Below, piece after piece: positions 17,144-26,386 of a stretch of DNA of 64,000 nt; positions within the stretch are counted from its first letter, which is position 1, and every line of letters starts with the position of its first letter. The DNA is from DASUAS01 sp963720765. GTDB lineage: Bacteria > Actinomycetota > Acidimicrobiia > IMCC26256 > DASPTH01. Location of the stretch: contig CAVRGS010000013.1 of the NCBI GenBank assembly GCA_963720765.1, forward strand, positions 496,001 to 560,000. Reading direction: 5' to 3'. The notes beneath the pieces are model-generated. The model was not told the DNA's origin and did no database searches. It worked only from the letters and a program-made list of their open reading frames with translations. The translations under genes were made by a program, and so were the position numbers.

Positions 17144-17180
17144 CCTCACCCCTCCACGTACATGCGTCAAAAGACGGAGC

Positions 17181-17233
17181 GAGCCGAGGAGGAAGGAGGA
17201 AAGCGAGGGAGGAAAGCGAGGGAGGAGAGGAGG
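17181..17233. repeat. Purine-rich tandem repeat in intergenic leader
   Basis: The unit GGAGGAAAGCGAG occurs at 17195-17207 and 17208-17220, with partial copies on both sides. On the minus strand, which is the sense of the flanking genes, this is a string of CCTCC blocks upstream of a GGAGGGG ribosome site. Confidence 0.75.
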
Positions 17234-17244
17234 CGCGTTGCCCG

Positions 17245-18720
17245 TCAGACCCCGAAGGCGGCGCCGTCGTGGCGGGCGTCGCTCCCGCCCTCGAGCCAGC
17301 CGTCGGGATGGACCCGGACGACCTGCCCGGCGCCGAACCAGCGTTCGTCGATGTCGACGACCTGCCATCCGTCGTCGGTGGCGGCCTGGCGCACCGCGAC
17401 GTCGTCGGCGAAGCCGGGCTCGATGCCGAGGACGTCGCCGAGCGGCCAGAACGTGCGGGGCCGATCGAGCGCGGCCTGCGGGTCGAGGCCGTGGTCGAGC
17501 AGGTGACGGAGCACCTGCACGTGGCCCTGTGGTTGCATCGGACCACCGACCAGGCCGTAGACGACCTCGACGCGCCCGTCGTGGCGGACCATGCCCGGGA
17601 TGATGGTGTGGAAGGGGCGCTTGCCGCCGGCGACGACGTTGGGATGCGACGGATCGAGCGAGAACCCCGAACCCCGGTTCTGCAGCGCCGCGCCACCGGC
17701 GTGGAAGCCGGAGCCGAAGCCGACGAACACCGAGGTGATGAGGCTCACCGCCATGCCGTCGGCGACGACCGCGGTGTACACGGTGTCGCGCCCGAAGGTC
17801 GTCCGGAAGTCGGTCTCCCAGAACCGCGGCACGTCGGTGGCGCGCGGATCGGCGACGTGCGCGTGCGCGAGCTCCATGCCCTCACGGATGGCTCGCGCGA
17901 CGCGGACGACATCGGCGGGATCGTCAGGATCGGCCGCGGGCGCGGCGGCCAGACGCGCCAACGCGGCGAGGACCGCCGCGCCCTGGCCGTTGGGCGGGAG
18001 CTGCACCACCTCCCGGTCGCGGTAGTCACCGGCGATGGGGGTGACCCACTCGCCACGATGGGCGGCGAGGTCGGCGAGCGTGAGGCAGCCGCCGGCGTCC
18101 TGCACCCGGTCGACCGCGGCGCGGGCCCACGGTCCGGTCATGTGTGCTTCGCGCCCGCCGCGACCGATCGCACGCAGTGATTCGGCGAGCGCCACGTTGG
18201 TGATGCGCTGCCCCGGCCTCGGGCGCTCCGGCAGCCCGTGCCCCGGCTGCAGGTGCTCCGCCATGCTCGACCAGTCCCGCGCCGAGATCCTCCCGATGGG
18301 GAAGCCGTGTTCGGCGAGCTCCACTGCCGGTTGCAGCGTGGTTGCGCGATCGAGCCGTCCGTAGCGCGCTCCGAGCTGCTCCCACGCGTCGACGACACCC
18401 GGCACCGTCACGACCAGCGGGCTGCGCTCGTGCCAGACGCCGGGGACGAGGCACTGCTCCAGGGTGAGCGCCGCCGGCGCTGCCCCCGAGCCGTTGAACC
18501 CGACCACTGGTTCGCCGGGCGCAGCGACCAGCGCGAAGGCGTCGCCGCCGATGCCAGTCGACTGCGGCTGCACGACGCCGAGCACCGCGTCGGCGGCCAA
18601 CGCGGCGTCGACCGCAGTGCCGCCCTCGCCCAGCGCCCAGAGCGCAGCCTCCACCGCGAGTCGGTTCGACGTCGCCACCATCGCTGCACGCGCCCACGCG
18701 GGCGATCGGGTGGACGCCAC
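17245..18720 (-). CDS. Gamma-glutamyltransferase-family Ntn-hydrolase
   Basis: A 491-residue GGT-family protein. The large-subunit part has SNRLAVEAALWALGEGGTAV-DAALAA and the glycine-rich QPQSTGIGGDAF. The predicted autocatalytic cleavage and nucleophile Thr is in FGRDTVYTAVVADG (about residue 313), followed by the small-subunit motif NRGSGFSLDPSHPN. No signal peptide is evident, so it acts in the cytoplasm, unlike periplasmic GGTs. The GTG at 18720 is 4 nt after the ABM stop. In this catabolic operon it is more likely to hydrolyse an amide or acylated intermediate than to recycle glutathione, which most actinobacteria lack. Confidence 0.85.
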   Translation of the reverse strand: MASTRSPAWARAAMVATSNRLAVEAALWALGEGGTAVDAALAADAVLGVVQPQSTGIGGDAFALVAAPGEPVVGFNGSGAAPAALTLEQCLVPGVWHERSPLVVTVPGVVDAWEQLGARYGRLDRATTLQPAVELAEHGFPIGRISARDWSSMAEHLQPGHGLPERPRPGQRITNVALAESLRAIGRGGREAHMTGPWARAAVDRVQDAGGCLTLADLAAHRGEWVTPIAGDYRDREVVQLPPNGQGAAVLAALARLAAAPAADPDDPADVVRVARAIREGMELAHAHVADPRATDVPRFWETDFRTTFGRDTVYTAVVADGMAVSLITSVFVGFGSGFHAGGAALQNRGSGFSLDPSHPNVVAGGKRPFHTIIPGMVRHDGRVEVVYGLVGGPMQPQGHVQVLRHLLDHGLDPQAALDRPRTFWPLGDVLGIEPGFADDVAVRQAATDDGWQVVDIDERWFGAGQVVRVHPDGWLEGGSDARHDGAAFGV

Positions 18721-18724
18721 GTCG

Positions 18725-19030
18725 TCACCGCGTCCAGCGGTGGCGGTGCTGCACCTCGCAGACGGCAACGTCGTAGTGCGTGTAGAAGCGCTCTCGCGCT
18801 TCCTGCTGCGCGGCGCGGTGTTGTGGGTCGTCACGCCAGGCGGCCTCGTGCTCGGCGGAGTCGAAGGTCACCACGGTGACCCGTTCCCCGTCGTCGGCCA
18901 CGAACTGCTTGAACTCGACGAAGCCGGCGAATTCCTGCGCTCGCTCGTGCAGCTCCGTCGCGAGGTCGAAGTAGCGGTCGGGGACGTCGTCGCGCAGGCG
19001 CGATCGGAACACGGTGAGGCTCTCGCCCAT
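18725..19030 (-). CDS. ABM-domain protein
   Basis: A 101-residue ferredoxin-like protein (SLTVFRSRLRDDVPDRYFDL, then EFAGFVEFKQFVADDGERVT, VVTFDSAEHEAAWRDDP and RERFYTHYDVAVCEV). This is the antibiotic-biosynthesis-monooxygenase layout with the conserved W near the end of helix 2. It starts with an ATG 1 nt after the CoA-transferase stop. It may be a cofactor-free oxygenase or a binding protein for the cluster's substrate. Confidence 0.75.
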   Translation of the reverse strand: MGESLTVFRSRLRDDVPDRYFDLATELHERAQEFAGFVEFKQFVADDGERVTVVTFDSAEHEAAWRDDPQHRAAQQEARERFYTHYDVAVCEVQHRHRWTR

Positions 19031-19031
19031 G

Positions 19032-20267
19032 TCAGCTCCCCAGGATCTCGCCGTGGAGGATCTGGTCGGTGTGCTCTCCGACGAGCGGAGCTCGCCGTGA
19101 GATCCTCCATGGTGACGCGTTCATGAGGAAGGGTGCTCCCGGATATCGCACGGTGCGGTCGAGCTGCTCGTGCTGGACCTCCACCTGGAACCCGCGTGCC
19201 TTGATGTGCTCGGTCTCGAACGCCTCCTCCGGCGACGCCACCACCCCGCACGCGAGGCCGCGGGTCTGCCCGCCGACGAAGAACTCCTCCGCCGGGATGC
19301 GCTCGGCGATGAAGTTGAGCGCCTCGCGGCCGGCACCGAAGATGTCGCGGGCGAGGTCGTCGGTGGCCATCTCGGCGATCGACACGCCACCCCGCTCGAT
19401 CGCGAGGTCGAGCAGCATCGTCTCGGGGAACTCGTCGCGGTACCCCAGCGTCTCGATCCACTCGAGCAACGACTCGAAGTCGCGCTGGGAGCGCGGCGGG
19501 AAGCCGGTGGTGACGTAGCGGCCGTCGGCGCAGCGCATCTGCGTGGGCATGCTGATCGTCGGCATCGCGTGGCGCCCGGTCTGGCGCAGCACGGTCTCGT
19601 GCGCGGCGAGGTAGCCGTAGGTGCCCATCTCGGTGGTGACGTTGCAGGCCGCGTGCATGCTCACGTCGACGTGCTGTCCGCGACCGGTGACGTCGCGCGC
19701 CAGTACCGCAGTGAGTGCACCCATGACTGCCCACGTGCTGGCGATGTGGAACGCCTGGTTGCCACCGCCGCGGACCGGAGGCAGCGAGTGATCGTCGTAC
19801 CCGCAGCTCCACGCCGGGCCGCCGCCCGCGAGCAAGGTGAGATCGGTGGCGGGCTCGTGCGCGCGCGTGCCCTCGCGTCCGAACGCAGTGACCGACACCC
19901 AGATCAGCCGTTCGTCGGTGTCGCGCAGCCCGGGATGGTCGATGCCGAGCGCATCGAGCGCGCCCGGCATCTCACCCTCGAGGACGATGTCGGCGTCGGC
20001 CACCAACCGCCGGAACTGCTCCGCGCCTGGCTCAGAGGTGAGGTCGAGCACCACGCCGCGCTTCGACGTGTTGTAGTTCCACCACCACAGGCTGCGTTCG
20101 GGATCCTCGATGTCGTCGGCGAACGGTCCGTATCCGCGACTGTCGTGACCACCCGGCGGCTCGACCACGATCACGTCGGCCCCGAGGTCGCCCAGCATCT
20201 TGCCCGCGAGGGCGGCGTGCTCCGATGCCAGCTCGATCACCCGCAGGCCGTCCAACGCGCCGGTCAC
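19032..20267 (-). CDS. CaiB/BaiF CoA-transferase homolog lacking the usual Asp
   Basis: A 411-residue family III protein (LDGLRVIELASEHAALAGKM, then LGDLGADVIVVEPPGG). The conserved segment GRGQHVDVSMHAACN has Ala where the catalytic Asp is normally found (as in GRGQ-x-VDVS-x-x-D). The GTG start overlaps the stop of the other CaiB gene (GTGA). In two-subunit enzymes such as succinyl-CoA:benzylsuccinate CoA-transferase, paired subunits of this family form a heteromer. This subunit may therefore be structural or substrate-binding. The alignment of the Asp position is by eye. Confidence 0.82.
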   Translation of the reverse strand: MTGALDGLRVIELASEHAALAGKMLGDLGADVIVVEPPGGHDSRGYGPFADDIEDPERSLWWWNYNTSKRGVVLDLTSEPGAEQFRRLVADADIVLEGEMPGALDALGIDHPGLRDTDERLIWVSVTAFGREGTRAHEPATDLTLLAGGGPAWSCGYDDHSLPPVRGGGNQAFHIASTWAVMGALTAVLARDVTGRGQHVDVSMHAACNVTTEMGTYGYLAAHETVLRQTGRHAMPTISMPTQMRCADGRYVTTGFPPRSQRDFESLLEWIETLGYRDEFPETMLLDLAIERGGVSIAEMATDDLARDIFGAGREALNFIAERIPAEEFFVGGQTRGLACGVVASPEEAFETEHIKARGFQVEVQHEQLDRTVRYPGAPFLMNASPWRISRRAPLVGEHTDQILHGEILGS

Positions 20268-21496
20268 ACCACCCCGTCCTTCGTGAGCTGCTCGATCTCT
20301 TCGTCGTCGAGGCCGAGGATCTCCGAGAAGACCTGCTGGTTGTGCTCGCCGAGGCACGGTCCACCGCGGGTGATGGACCAGTCGGTCTCCGAGAAGTGCA
20401 GCGGGATGCCGTCGACGCGCACGTCGCCCATCTCGGTGTGGTGCGCGGTGGGCCACAGGCCCCACTCGCTCGTGCCCGGGTCGTGGTCGATGCGGTCCTC
20501 CGGTCGCTGCACGGCCGTCGCAGGCACTCCTGCGGCGCGCAGCGACTCGGCGACCGCGAACCGGTCGCGTGCACGCGTCCACTCGGCGATGCGGGTGTCG
20601 AGGGCGTCCTGCACCGCGGCCCGCTCGGCGAGCGTGTCGTTGCGCGGATCGGTGGCCCACGGTTCACCGATGACCGCGGCCATGCGTTTCCAGTCGTCGT
20701 CGTCGCGGCAGGCGATCGCGACCCAATTGTCGTCGCCTTCTGACGGGTAGATGCCGTGCGGGACGCGCAGCGGTGCGTGGCTGCGGTTGGAGTGGGGCTC
20801 GCCGTCGCGCCGGAGCGGCCGACGGTTGACCGTGTAGTCGAGGAGATCGGGGCCGACCAACGTGGTGCCGGCCTCGGTGCACGACATGTCGATCCACTGG
20901 CCCTCACCGGTGCGGTTGCGGTGCACCAGCCCGGCCAGGATCGCCACCGCCATGATGTCGGCACCCATGTGGTCCATGTACGAGTACCCCCAGCCTGCGG
21001 GCGCTTCTCCGGGCAGCCCGGAGCTGAACGTCAGCCCGGCGACGGCCTGCACGATCGGACCCCACGTCTTGAACGAGGTGTTGGGACCCCACGCGCCGAA
21101 CCCAGAGTTCGAGACGTACACGATGTCGGGCTTGATCGCCCGCAGCTCGTCGTAGGCGAAGCCCATGCGGGCCATCACCCCGGCCGCGAAGTTCTCGGTG
21201 ACGACGTCGGACACCGCGACGAGCGCGCGCAACAACTGCTTGCCGCGCTCCTCACGCAGGTTGAGCGTGATGCCGAGCTTCTCGACGTTGTGGTTGTTGA
21301 AGCCGCTGCCGAACTCGATGCCACGCCGGTCGTCGACGAACGGTCCTGCGCCACGCACGATGTCCCACGTGCCCTGCTTCACCGGGTCTTCCACTCGGAT
21401 CACCTGCGCGCCGACGGTCGCGAGGTATCGGGTCGCGCCCGCGCCGGCGAGTTGGCCGCTCAGGTCGCAGATGCGAATGTGGGAGAGCGCACCCAC
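20264..21496 (-). CDS. CaiB/BaiF CoA-transferase homolog, Glu at the catalytic position
   Basis: A 410-residue protein (LSHIRICDLSGQLAGAGATR, then YLATVGAQVIRVEDP). The nucleotide-binding and domain-swap features are intact (GIEFGSGFNNHNVEKLGITL). At the catalytic site it reads GEGQWIDMSCTEAG, so Glu replaces the usual Asp. It is directly downstream of the P450 stop and overlaps the second CaiB gene, implying equal expression of the two. Together they probably form a heteromeric CoA-transferase; a Glu in this position is also found in active members of the family. Confidence 0.82.
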   Translation of the reverse strand: MGALSHIRICDLSGQLAGAGATRYLATVGAQVIRVEDPVKQGTWDIVRGAGPFVDDRRGIEFGSGFNNHNVEKLGITLNLREERGKQLLRALVAVSDVVTENFAAGVMARMGFAYDELRAIKPDIVYVSNSGFGAWGPNTSFKTWGPIVQAVAGLTFSSGLPGEAPAGWGYSYMDHMGADIMAVAILAGLVHRNRTGEGQWIDMSCTEAGTTLVGPDLLDYTVNRRPLRRDGEPHSNRSHAPLRVPHGIYPSEGDDNWVAIACRDDDDWKRMAAVIGEPWATDPRNDTLAERAAVQDALDTRIAEWTRARDRFAVAESLRAAGVPATAVQRPEDRIDHDPGTSEWGLWPTAHHTEMGDVRVDGIPLHFSETDWSITRGGPCLGEHNQQVFSEILGLDDEEIEQLTKDGVV

Positions 21497-22721
21497 TCAA
21501 CGCACCCGCATGGGCACCGACGTGTAGCCCCGCACGGTCGAGGTGTGGATGCGCTCGAGCTTGCTCTCGTCGATCTCCCACGCGGGGTAGCGCTTCAGGG
21601 TCTCGTGCAGCGCGACGCGACCTTCGAGGCGCGCCACCGCAGCGCCGATGCAGAAGTGCGCGCCGTACCCGAACCCGAGTTGGCGGTCGATGTCTCGGTG
21701 GATGTCGAAGCGGTCGGGGTCGGGGAAGTGGCGCTCGTCGCGGTCGGCCGAGCCGTTGAGCAGCGAGATGCGCGCACCGCTGCGGGATGGTCACGCCGTG
21801 CACCTCGACGTCGCGCGCAACCCACCGCGACTGCACTGGCGACGGTGCCTCGTAGCGCAGCAGCTCTTCGACCGCGTTGCCGAGGAGCGACGGGTCGTCG
21901 ACCAGCTCCTGGCGCTGGTCGGGGTGTTGCGCCAGCGTGACCGCGCCGAAACCGAGCAGACGGGCGACGGTCTCGGTACCCGCCAGCGAGATGAGCTGCA
22001 CGAACCCGAGGATCTCCTCGAGCGTGAGCGTGCGGGTCCTCCCGTCCTCCTCGATCTCCGCGTGCACGAGGCCGGTGAGGAGATCGTCCTGCGGATCGTT
22101 GCGCCGTTGCTCCATGAGCTCGGGGATGATCGCGAACGCCTCCTGGCCGATCTCGCCGTTCTCCTGCACCATCGACGACATCGACGCCATGCCGCCCTGA
22201 TGGGTGTCGCCTTCTTCGACGTGGAGCGTCTTGGTGGCGAGCTCGCGGAACGTGGCCGCGTACCCCTCGGGGTACCCGACGAGGGCGAGGATGACGGTGG
22301 GCGGGAGCAGTCCGGCGAACGCACCGATGTAGTCGAACTCGTCTTCGTCCTGCACCGTGTCGAGGAACATGTTGCAGAGCTCGCGGACGCGACGCTCGAG
22401 GTCGGAGATGGCGCGGGGCGTGAACGCGCGGGCGACGAGCTTCCGCAGGCGAGTGTGCGCCGGCGGGTCCTTCATGATCATCATCTCGATGTTCTCGTAG
22501 GGCTCCGGCGTGATCATCTCGAGGACGATGCCGTGCCCGGACTTGAAGGTGTCGGTGTCGACCAGGCCGTTGAGGACGTCGTCGTACCGACTCAGTGCGT
22601 AGAAGTCGTGCTGCTCGTTGTAGTAGAGGGGTGCCTCGTCACGCAGCCGACGCCAGACCGGATAGGGGTCGGCGTCGATCGCGTAGTCCCACGGGTCGTA
22701 GTACACCTCGGTGGCGGTCAT
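21497..22721 (-). CDS. Cytochrome P450 (one frameshift)
   Basis: A P450 of about 408 residues, soluble and of bacterial class I. The I-helix is SLAGTETVARLLGFG, the K-helix E-x-x-R is EELLRYEAPSP, and the heme-ligand loop is FGYGAHFCIGAAVARLEGR. One extra base near 21783, after GVTIPQ, shifts the frame; the tail continues GARISLLNGSADRDERHFPD. The N-terminus MTATEVYYDPWDYAIDADPY is standard. The gene lies just after the molybdo-hydroxylase and before two CoA-transferases. It would hydroxylate the substrate before CoA activation. No dedicated ferredoxin gene is present in the window. Confidence 0.88.
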
Positions 22722-22742
22722 GATCCGAGCGTACGCGAGTCG

Positions 22743-25062
22743 TCAGCCGGTGATGGCCCGAACGATCGTGTCGGGGTCGAGGGGTTGGTCGGTGACGATC
22801 ACGCCGTGCTGCGCGAGCGCGTCGGCGATCGCGTTGAACACCGCGGCGGGTGCGGCGATGGCGCCACCTTCCCCAACGCCCTTGTACCCTCCGACGGTGG
22901 CGGCGGGGGACTCGATGTGGAACGTGTCGATCGCCGGGATCTCGTGCACGGTCGGGAGCAGGTAGTCCATGAAGGTGGATGCCAGCGGGTTGCCGTCGTC
23001 GTCGTAGACGTTGTGCTCGTAGAGCAGTCCGCCGATGCCCTGGGCCACGCCGCCGTGCACCTGCCCGTCGACGATGTTGGGGTTGATCATCCGGCCGCAG
23101 TCTTCGGACACGACGTATCGGAGGATCTCCACCTTTCCCGTCGTCGGGGTCGACCTCGACCGTGACCCCGTGTGCGGCGTTCGACCACATGTTGGTGGGG
23201 GCGACGCTGCGGTGCACGACCTCGAGCGTGCGGTCGAGCTCCGGCGGCAGCGTGCCCGACTGCTGGTACGCGGCCCATGCCACCTGCTGCACCGGCACCG
23301 ACTTCGTGGGCGTGCCCTTCACCGACACCGTGCCCTCGGCGACCTCGAGGTCGTCCGGTGACGCCTCGAGCAGGTGGGCGGCGATGGCGACGACCTTCTC
23401 ACGGAGGAGGAGCGACGCCTCGGTGACCGCCTGCCCGATCATCGGACCGCTGCGGCTGCCCCCGGTGCCCGGTCCGAACGGGGCGCTGTCGGTGTCGCCC
23501 TGGCGCACGGTGACGTCGACGTAGTCGACGCCCAGGTTCTCGGCCACGAGCTGCGCCGTTGTGGTCTCGAGGCCCTGGCCGTGCGCGCCGGAGCCGATGA
23601 ACACGTCGACGCGTCCGTCGGGGTGCATGCGGATGTTCGCGGGATCGGTGGCGTAGGCGCCCACGTTGGTCTGTGGCTCGACGTAGACCGCCAGCCCGAC
23701 GCCGAGGTAGCGACCTTCGGCGGTGGCCTTCACCTGTTCGGCGCGGAACGCGTCGTAGTCGAGCTCCTCGGCCACCTGGTCGAGCGTCTCGGCGGGCGTG
23801 ACGAACTCGATGCTCATGCCGCCCGGGCACATGTAGGGGAGGTCGGACGTCTGGAGGATGTTGCGCCGGCGGAACTCGAGCGGGTCGAGGCCGATCTCGC
23901 GCGCGACGCGGTCCATCATCTCTTCGCGCGCGGTGGTCTCCATCATCCAAGGACCGCGGTACGCCGCACTCCCGCACGTGTTGGTGTACACCGTCGTGCT
24001 CGACCAGCCGAGGTGCGCCACCTTGTAGGGGCCGGTGAACAGCATGCCGACGAGCGGTCCCGCGGAACCGCCGGGCATCGGGAACGCGCCGGAGTCGTCG
24101 AAGTGCGCGATGTCGCACGCCTGGATGATGCCGTCGGCGTCGACGCTCATCGTGACGTCGACGCGCTCCTGGCGCGCGTGTGCCGACGCGATCAGGTTCT
24201 CGCGGCGATCCTCGGTCCACTTGACCGTCGCGTTGAGCATGTGCGCGGCCATGACGACGGAGATCTCGTCGCGGCCGACGAACGACTTCAGGCCGAAGCC
24301 ACCGCCGACGTCGCCGATCTGCACGCGGACGTTGTTCTCGGGGACGCCGGTCGCGCGCGAGAACACCAGACGGGCCTCGTGCGGGTTCTGGCTCGCGTGC
24401 CACACGTCGAGCCGCTGGTCGAACGGCTCCCAGCGCGCGGTGACGGCACGGCACTCCATCGGCACCGCGCTGTAGCGGTGCTGCACGAAGCTCTCCGACA
24501 CCCTGTGGGTCGCTCCGTCGAGGGACTCGCGCCCTTCGTCACTCAGTGGGACGGCCATCTCCATCAAGACGTTGTTGGCGCGGTTGGGATGGATCAGGTC
24601 GTCGCCCGCCAGCGCGGCGTCGTAGGTCAGGATGGGGCTGAGCGGCTCGTAGTCGACCTCGACCAGCTCGGCTGCGTCCTCCGCGATGTAGCGGCTCTCG
24701 GCGACGATGAGCGCGATGGGGTCGCCGACGAAGCGGACGTCGTCGATCGAGAGCGGGAACATCGGCGCCATGAACTCTTCCGCGCCCTGGAACATCGACG
24801 GGTACATCGACACCGCGACGCGCGGGTTCATCTCCTCGCCCGTGAGCACCGCGACCACACCGGGGAGCTCGCGCGCTGCGCTCACATCGAGGTGCGTGAT
24901 CTTCGCCCGGGCGAGGTCGCTGCGCACGAAGTGTGCGTGCAGCATGCGCGGGAGCTCGACGTCGTCGGTGTAGCGGCCCCGACCGGTGAGCAGGCGCGGG
25001 TCTTCCTTGCGGAGCACGGCTTGCCCGACGAAGCGGCCCGCAGTGTGCGTGGGTGCGGTCAT
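22743..25062 (-). CDS. Xanthine-oxidase-family molybdopterin subunit (one frameshift)
   Basis: This encodes the large, Mo-cofactor-binding subunit of a xanthine/CO-dehydrogenase-type hydroxylase, about 770 residues. It begins GRFVGQAVLRKEDPRLLTGR. It contains QIGDVGGGFGLKSF (cofactor binding) and ends with GGYKGVGEGGAIAAPAAV, whose Glu is the catalytic base of the family. One extra A near 23134 (GGGAAAGG) breaks the frame before VEILRYVVSEDCGRMINPN. The active-site loop reads CGSAAYRGPW, not the AYxCSFR of CO dehydrogenase, so this is not a CO oxidiser. No FAD or Fe-S subunit gene is adjacent. The start overlaps the preceding small gene (ATGA). Confidence 0.87.
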
Positions 25063-25408
25063 GCGGACGCGCTGCGAGGCGGTCGCGCACCCACTGGAGA
25101 CTGTTCGGCTTCTTGTCCATCGCCCCTTCCCATCCGGCCAGGAGCCGGTCGACGGTGGCGCGCTCGGCCACGACGCCGAGGATCTCGACCGTCACCGCTT
25201 CCGTGGGCAGGTCGTCGACCCGGGTGTCGCCGAACGGGTCCATCTCCACCGAGCCGGCTGGCTCGGCCATCGCGTAGAGCTCGCCGGTCGCCGCGACCCA
25301 CGAGAGCTCGGTGCGCATCCCGTTGGCGTCGGACCATTCGCGGCCGAACTCGATCTCCTCCGACTCTCGTCGTCGGGGATCGGCGTCGTAGAACTCTTCG
25401 ATGTCCAT
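25059..25408 (-). CDS. Small hypothetical protein coupled to molybdo-hydroxylase
   Basis: A protein of about 115 residues (MDIEEFYDADPRRRESEEIE, then FGREWSDANGMRTELSWVAA) that I do not recognise. The body is acidic and mixed alpha/beta, ending AMDKKPNSLQWVRDRL. In its own frame there is no stop before the next gene. A 1-nt shift near 25075-25090 would end it at the TGA 25059-25061, which overlaps the next ATG (ATGA), the usual junction type here. It lies 2 nt after the F420 oxidoreductase gene. It could be an accessory or second subunit for the hydroxylase. Confidence 0.55.
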
Positions 25409-25410
25409 GG

Positions 25411-26292
25411 TCACCTTCGTGTGAGACCCACCAGGGCTGGTGCGAGTGCCCGCCATTCTGCCCGGGGGAAGTCGGTGCGCTCGGCACCGGTGACGGCCTG
25501 GACGCACACGTGGTCGGCGCCGGCGTCGAGGTGGGCCTGCACCCGGGCCGCGATGGTGGCCTCGTCGCCCCACACCACCACGTGGTCGACCAGCCGGTCG
25601 CTGCCGCCGTCGGCGAAGTCGTCCTCGCCGAAGCCGAGCCGCCGCCAGTTGTTCACGTAGTTCGGCAGCTGGAGGTAGACGCTGAGGCCCTCCCGCGCCA
25701 CGGCGCGGGCCTTGTCGGCATCGGTCTCGAGCACGACGTGCTGCTCGGGAGCGAGCAGCGGACCGTCGCCCAGCTCGGCGCGGGCAACGTCGGTGTGCTC
25801 CGGCGTGACCAGGTAGGGGTGCGCGCCGCGAGCACGGTCGCGGGCGAGCCCGAGCATCTTCGGGCCGAGCGCGGCGAGCACGCGTCGTTCGGGCGGCACC
25901 GTGGGGGTGACCTCGTCGAGCTCGTCGAGGTAGGCGCGGGTCTTGGCCAGCGGCTTGGTGTACTCGCCCGGATGGCTGGTGTCGATGAGCAGGTGATGGC
26001 TCACCCCGATGCCGAGCAGCGTGCGACCGGCGAAGTCGTCCTCCAACGCCGCGAAGCCCTCACCGACGTGCGCGGCGCCGTGCATCCAGAGGTTGAGGAT
26101 GCCGGTGGCGGCGACGAGCGTGGTGGAGGCGTCGAGGAGCTCTCGCAGGGCGCCGAACACGTCACCGCCCACATCGGGGATCCACGCCGCGGTGTACCCG
26201 AGCGATTCGAGCTCGGCCACCGCCTCGCGCTTCTCGCCGTCGTCGCCGTAGCGCAGCTCACCGCTCCAGATGCCGATGCCGCCGAGGTCCAT
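25411..26292 (-). CDS. LLM-class F420-dependent oxidoreductase
   Basis: A 293-residue luciferase-like TIM barrel. Landmarks are MDLGGIGIWSGELRYGDDGE, YTAAWIPDVGGDVFGALREL, then TLVAATGILNLW, and GRTLLGIGVSHHLLI, the F420 phosphate-binding region. The C-terminal part ends EWRALAPALVGLTRR. A GGAGAAGGATGG ribosome site precedes the ATG. It is the first gene of the long minus-strand run and would reduce or oxidise an alcohol, aldehyde or double bond with deazaflavin F420. Confidence 0.85.
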   Translation of the reverse strand: MDLGGIGIWSGELRYGDDGEKREAVAELESLGYTAAWIPDVGGDVFGALRELLDASTTLVAATGILNLWMHGAAHVGEGFAALEDDFAGRTLLGIGVSHHLLIDTSHPGEYTKPLAKTRAYLDELDEVTPTVPPERRVLAALGPKMLGLARDRARGAHPYLVTPEHTDVARAELGDGPLLAPEQHVVLETDADKARAVAREGLSVYLQLPNYVNNWRRLGFGEDDFADGGSDRLVDHVVVWGDEATIAARVQAHLDAGADHVCVQAVTGAERTDFPRAEWRALAPALVGLTRR

Positions 26293-26373
26293 GCCGCCAT
26301 CCTTCTCCAAGTTGCGTGACTCGAGCACATCTGGTGTGCCCGATCCACGCAACCTCGCCGCGTTGGATCCCGG

Positions 26374-26379
26374 TAGGGT
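26374..26379 (+). promoter_or_regulatory. -10 element TAGGGT for the SDR-Liv operon
   Basis: TAGGGT ends 7 nt before the ATG at 26387 with no ribosome site, so the operon's first cistron is likely leaderless. Confidence 0.5.
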
Positions 26380-26386
26380 CACGCGC

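Noticed and set aside
23101..23140. Programmed frameshift in the molybdo-hydroxylase gene
   Set aside because: The run GGGAAAGG has some slippery character, but the same +1 pattern occurs in dozens of unrelated genes here, so an error is simpler.
22743..25062. Aerobic carbon monoxide dehydrogenase
   Set aside because: The active-site loop does not match AYxCSFR, and the medium and small subunits are missing.
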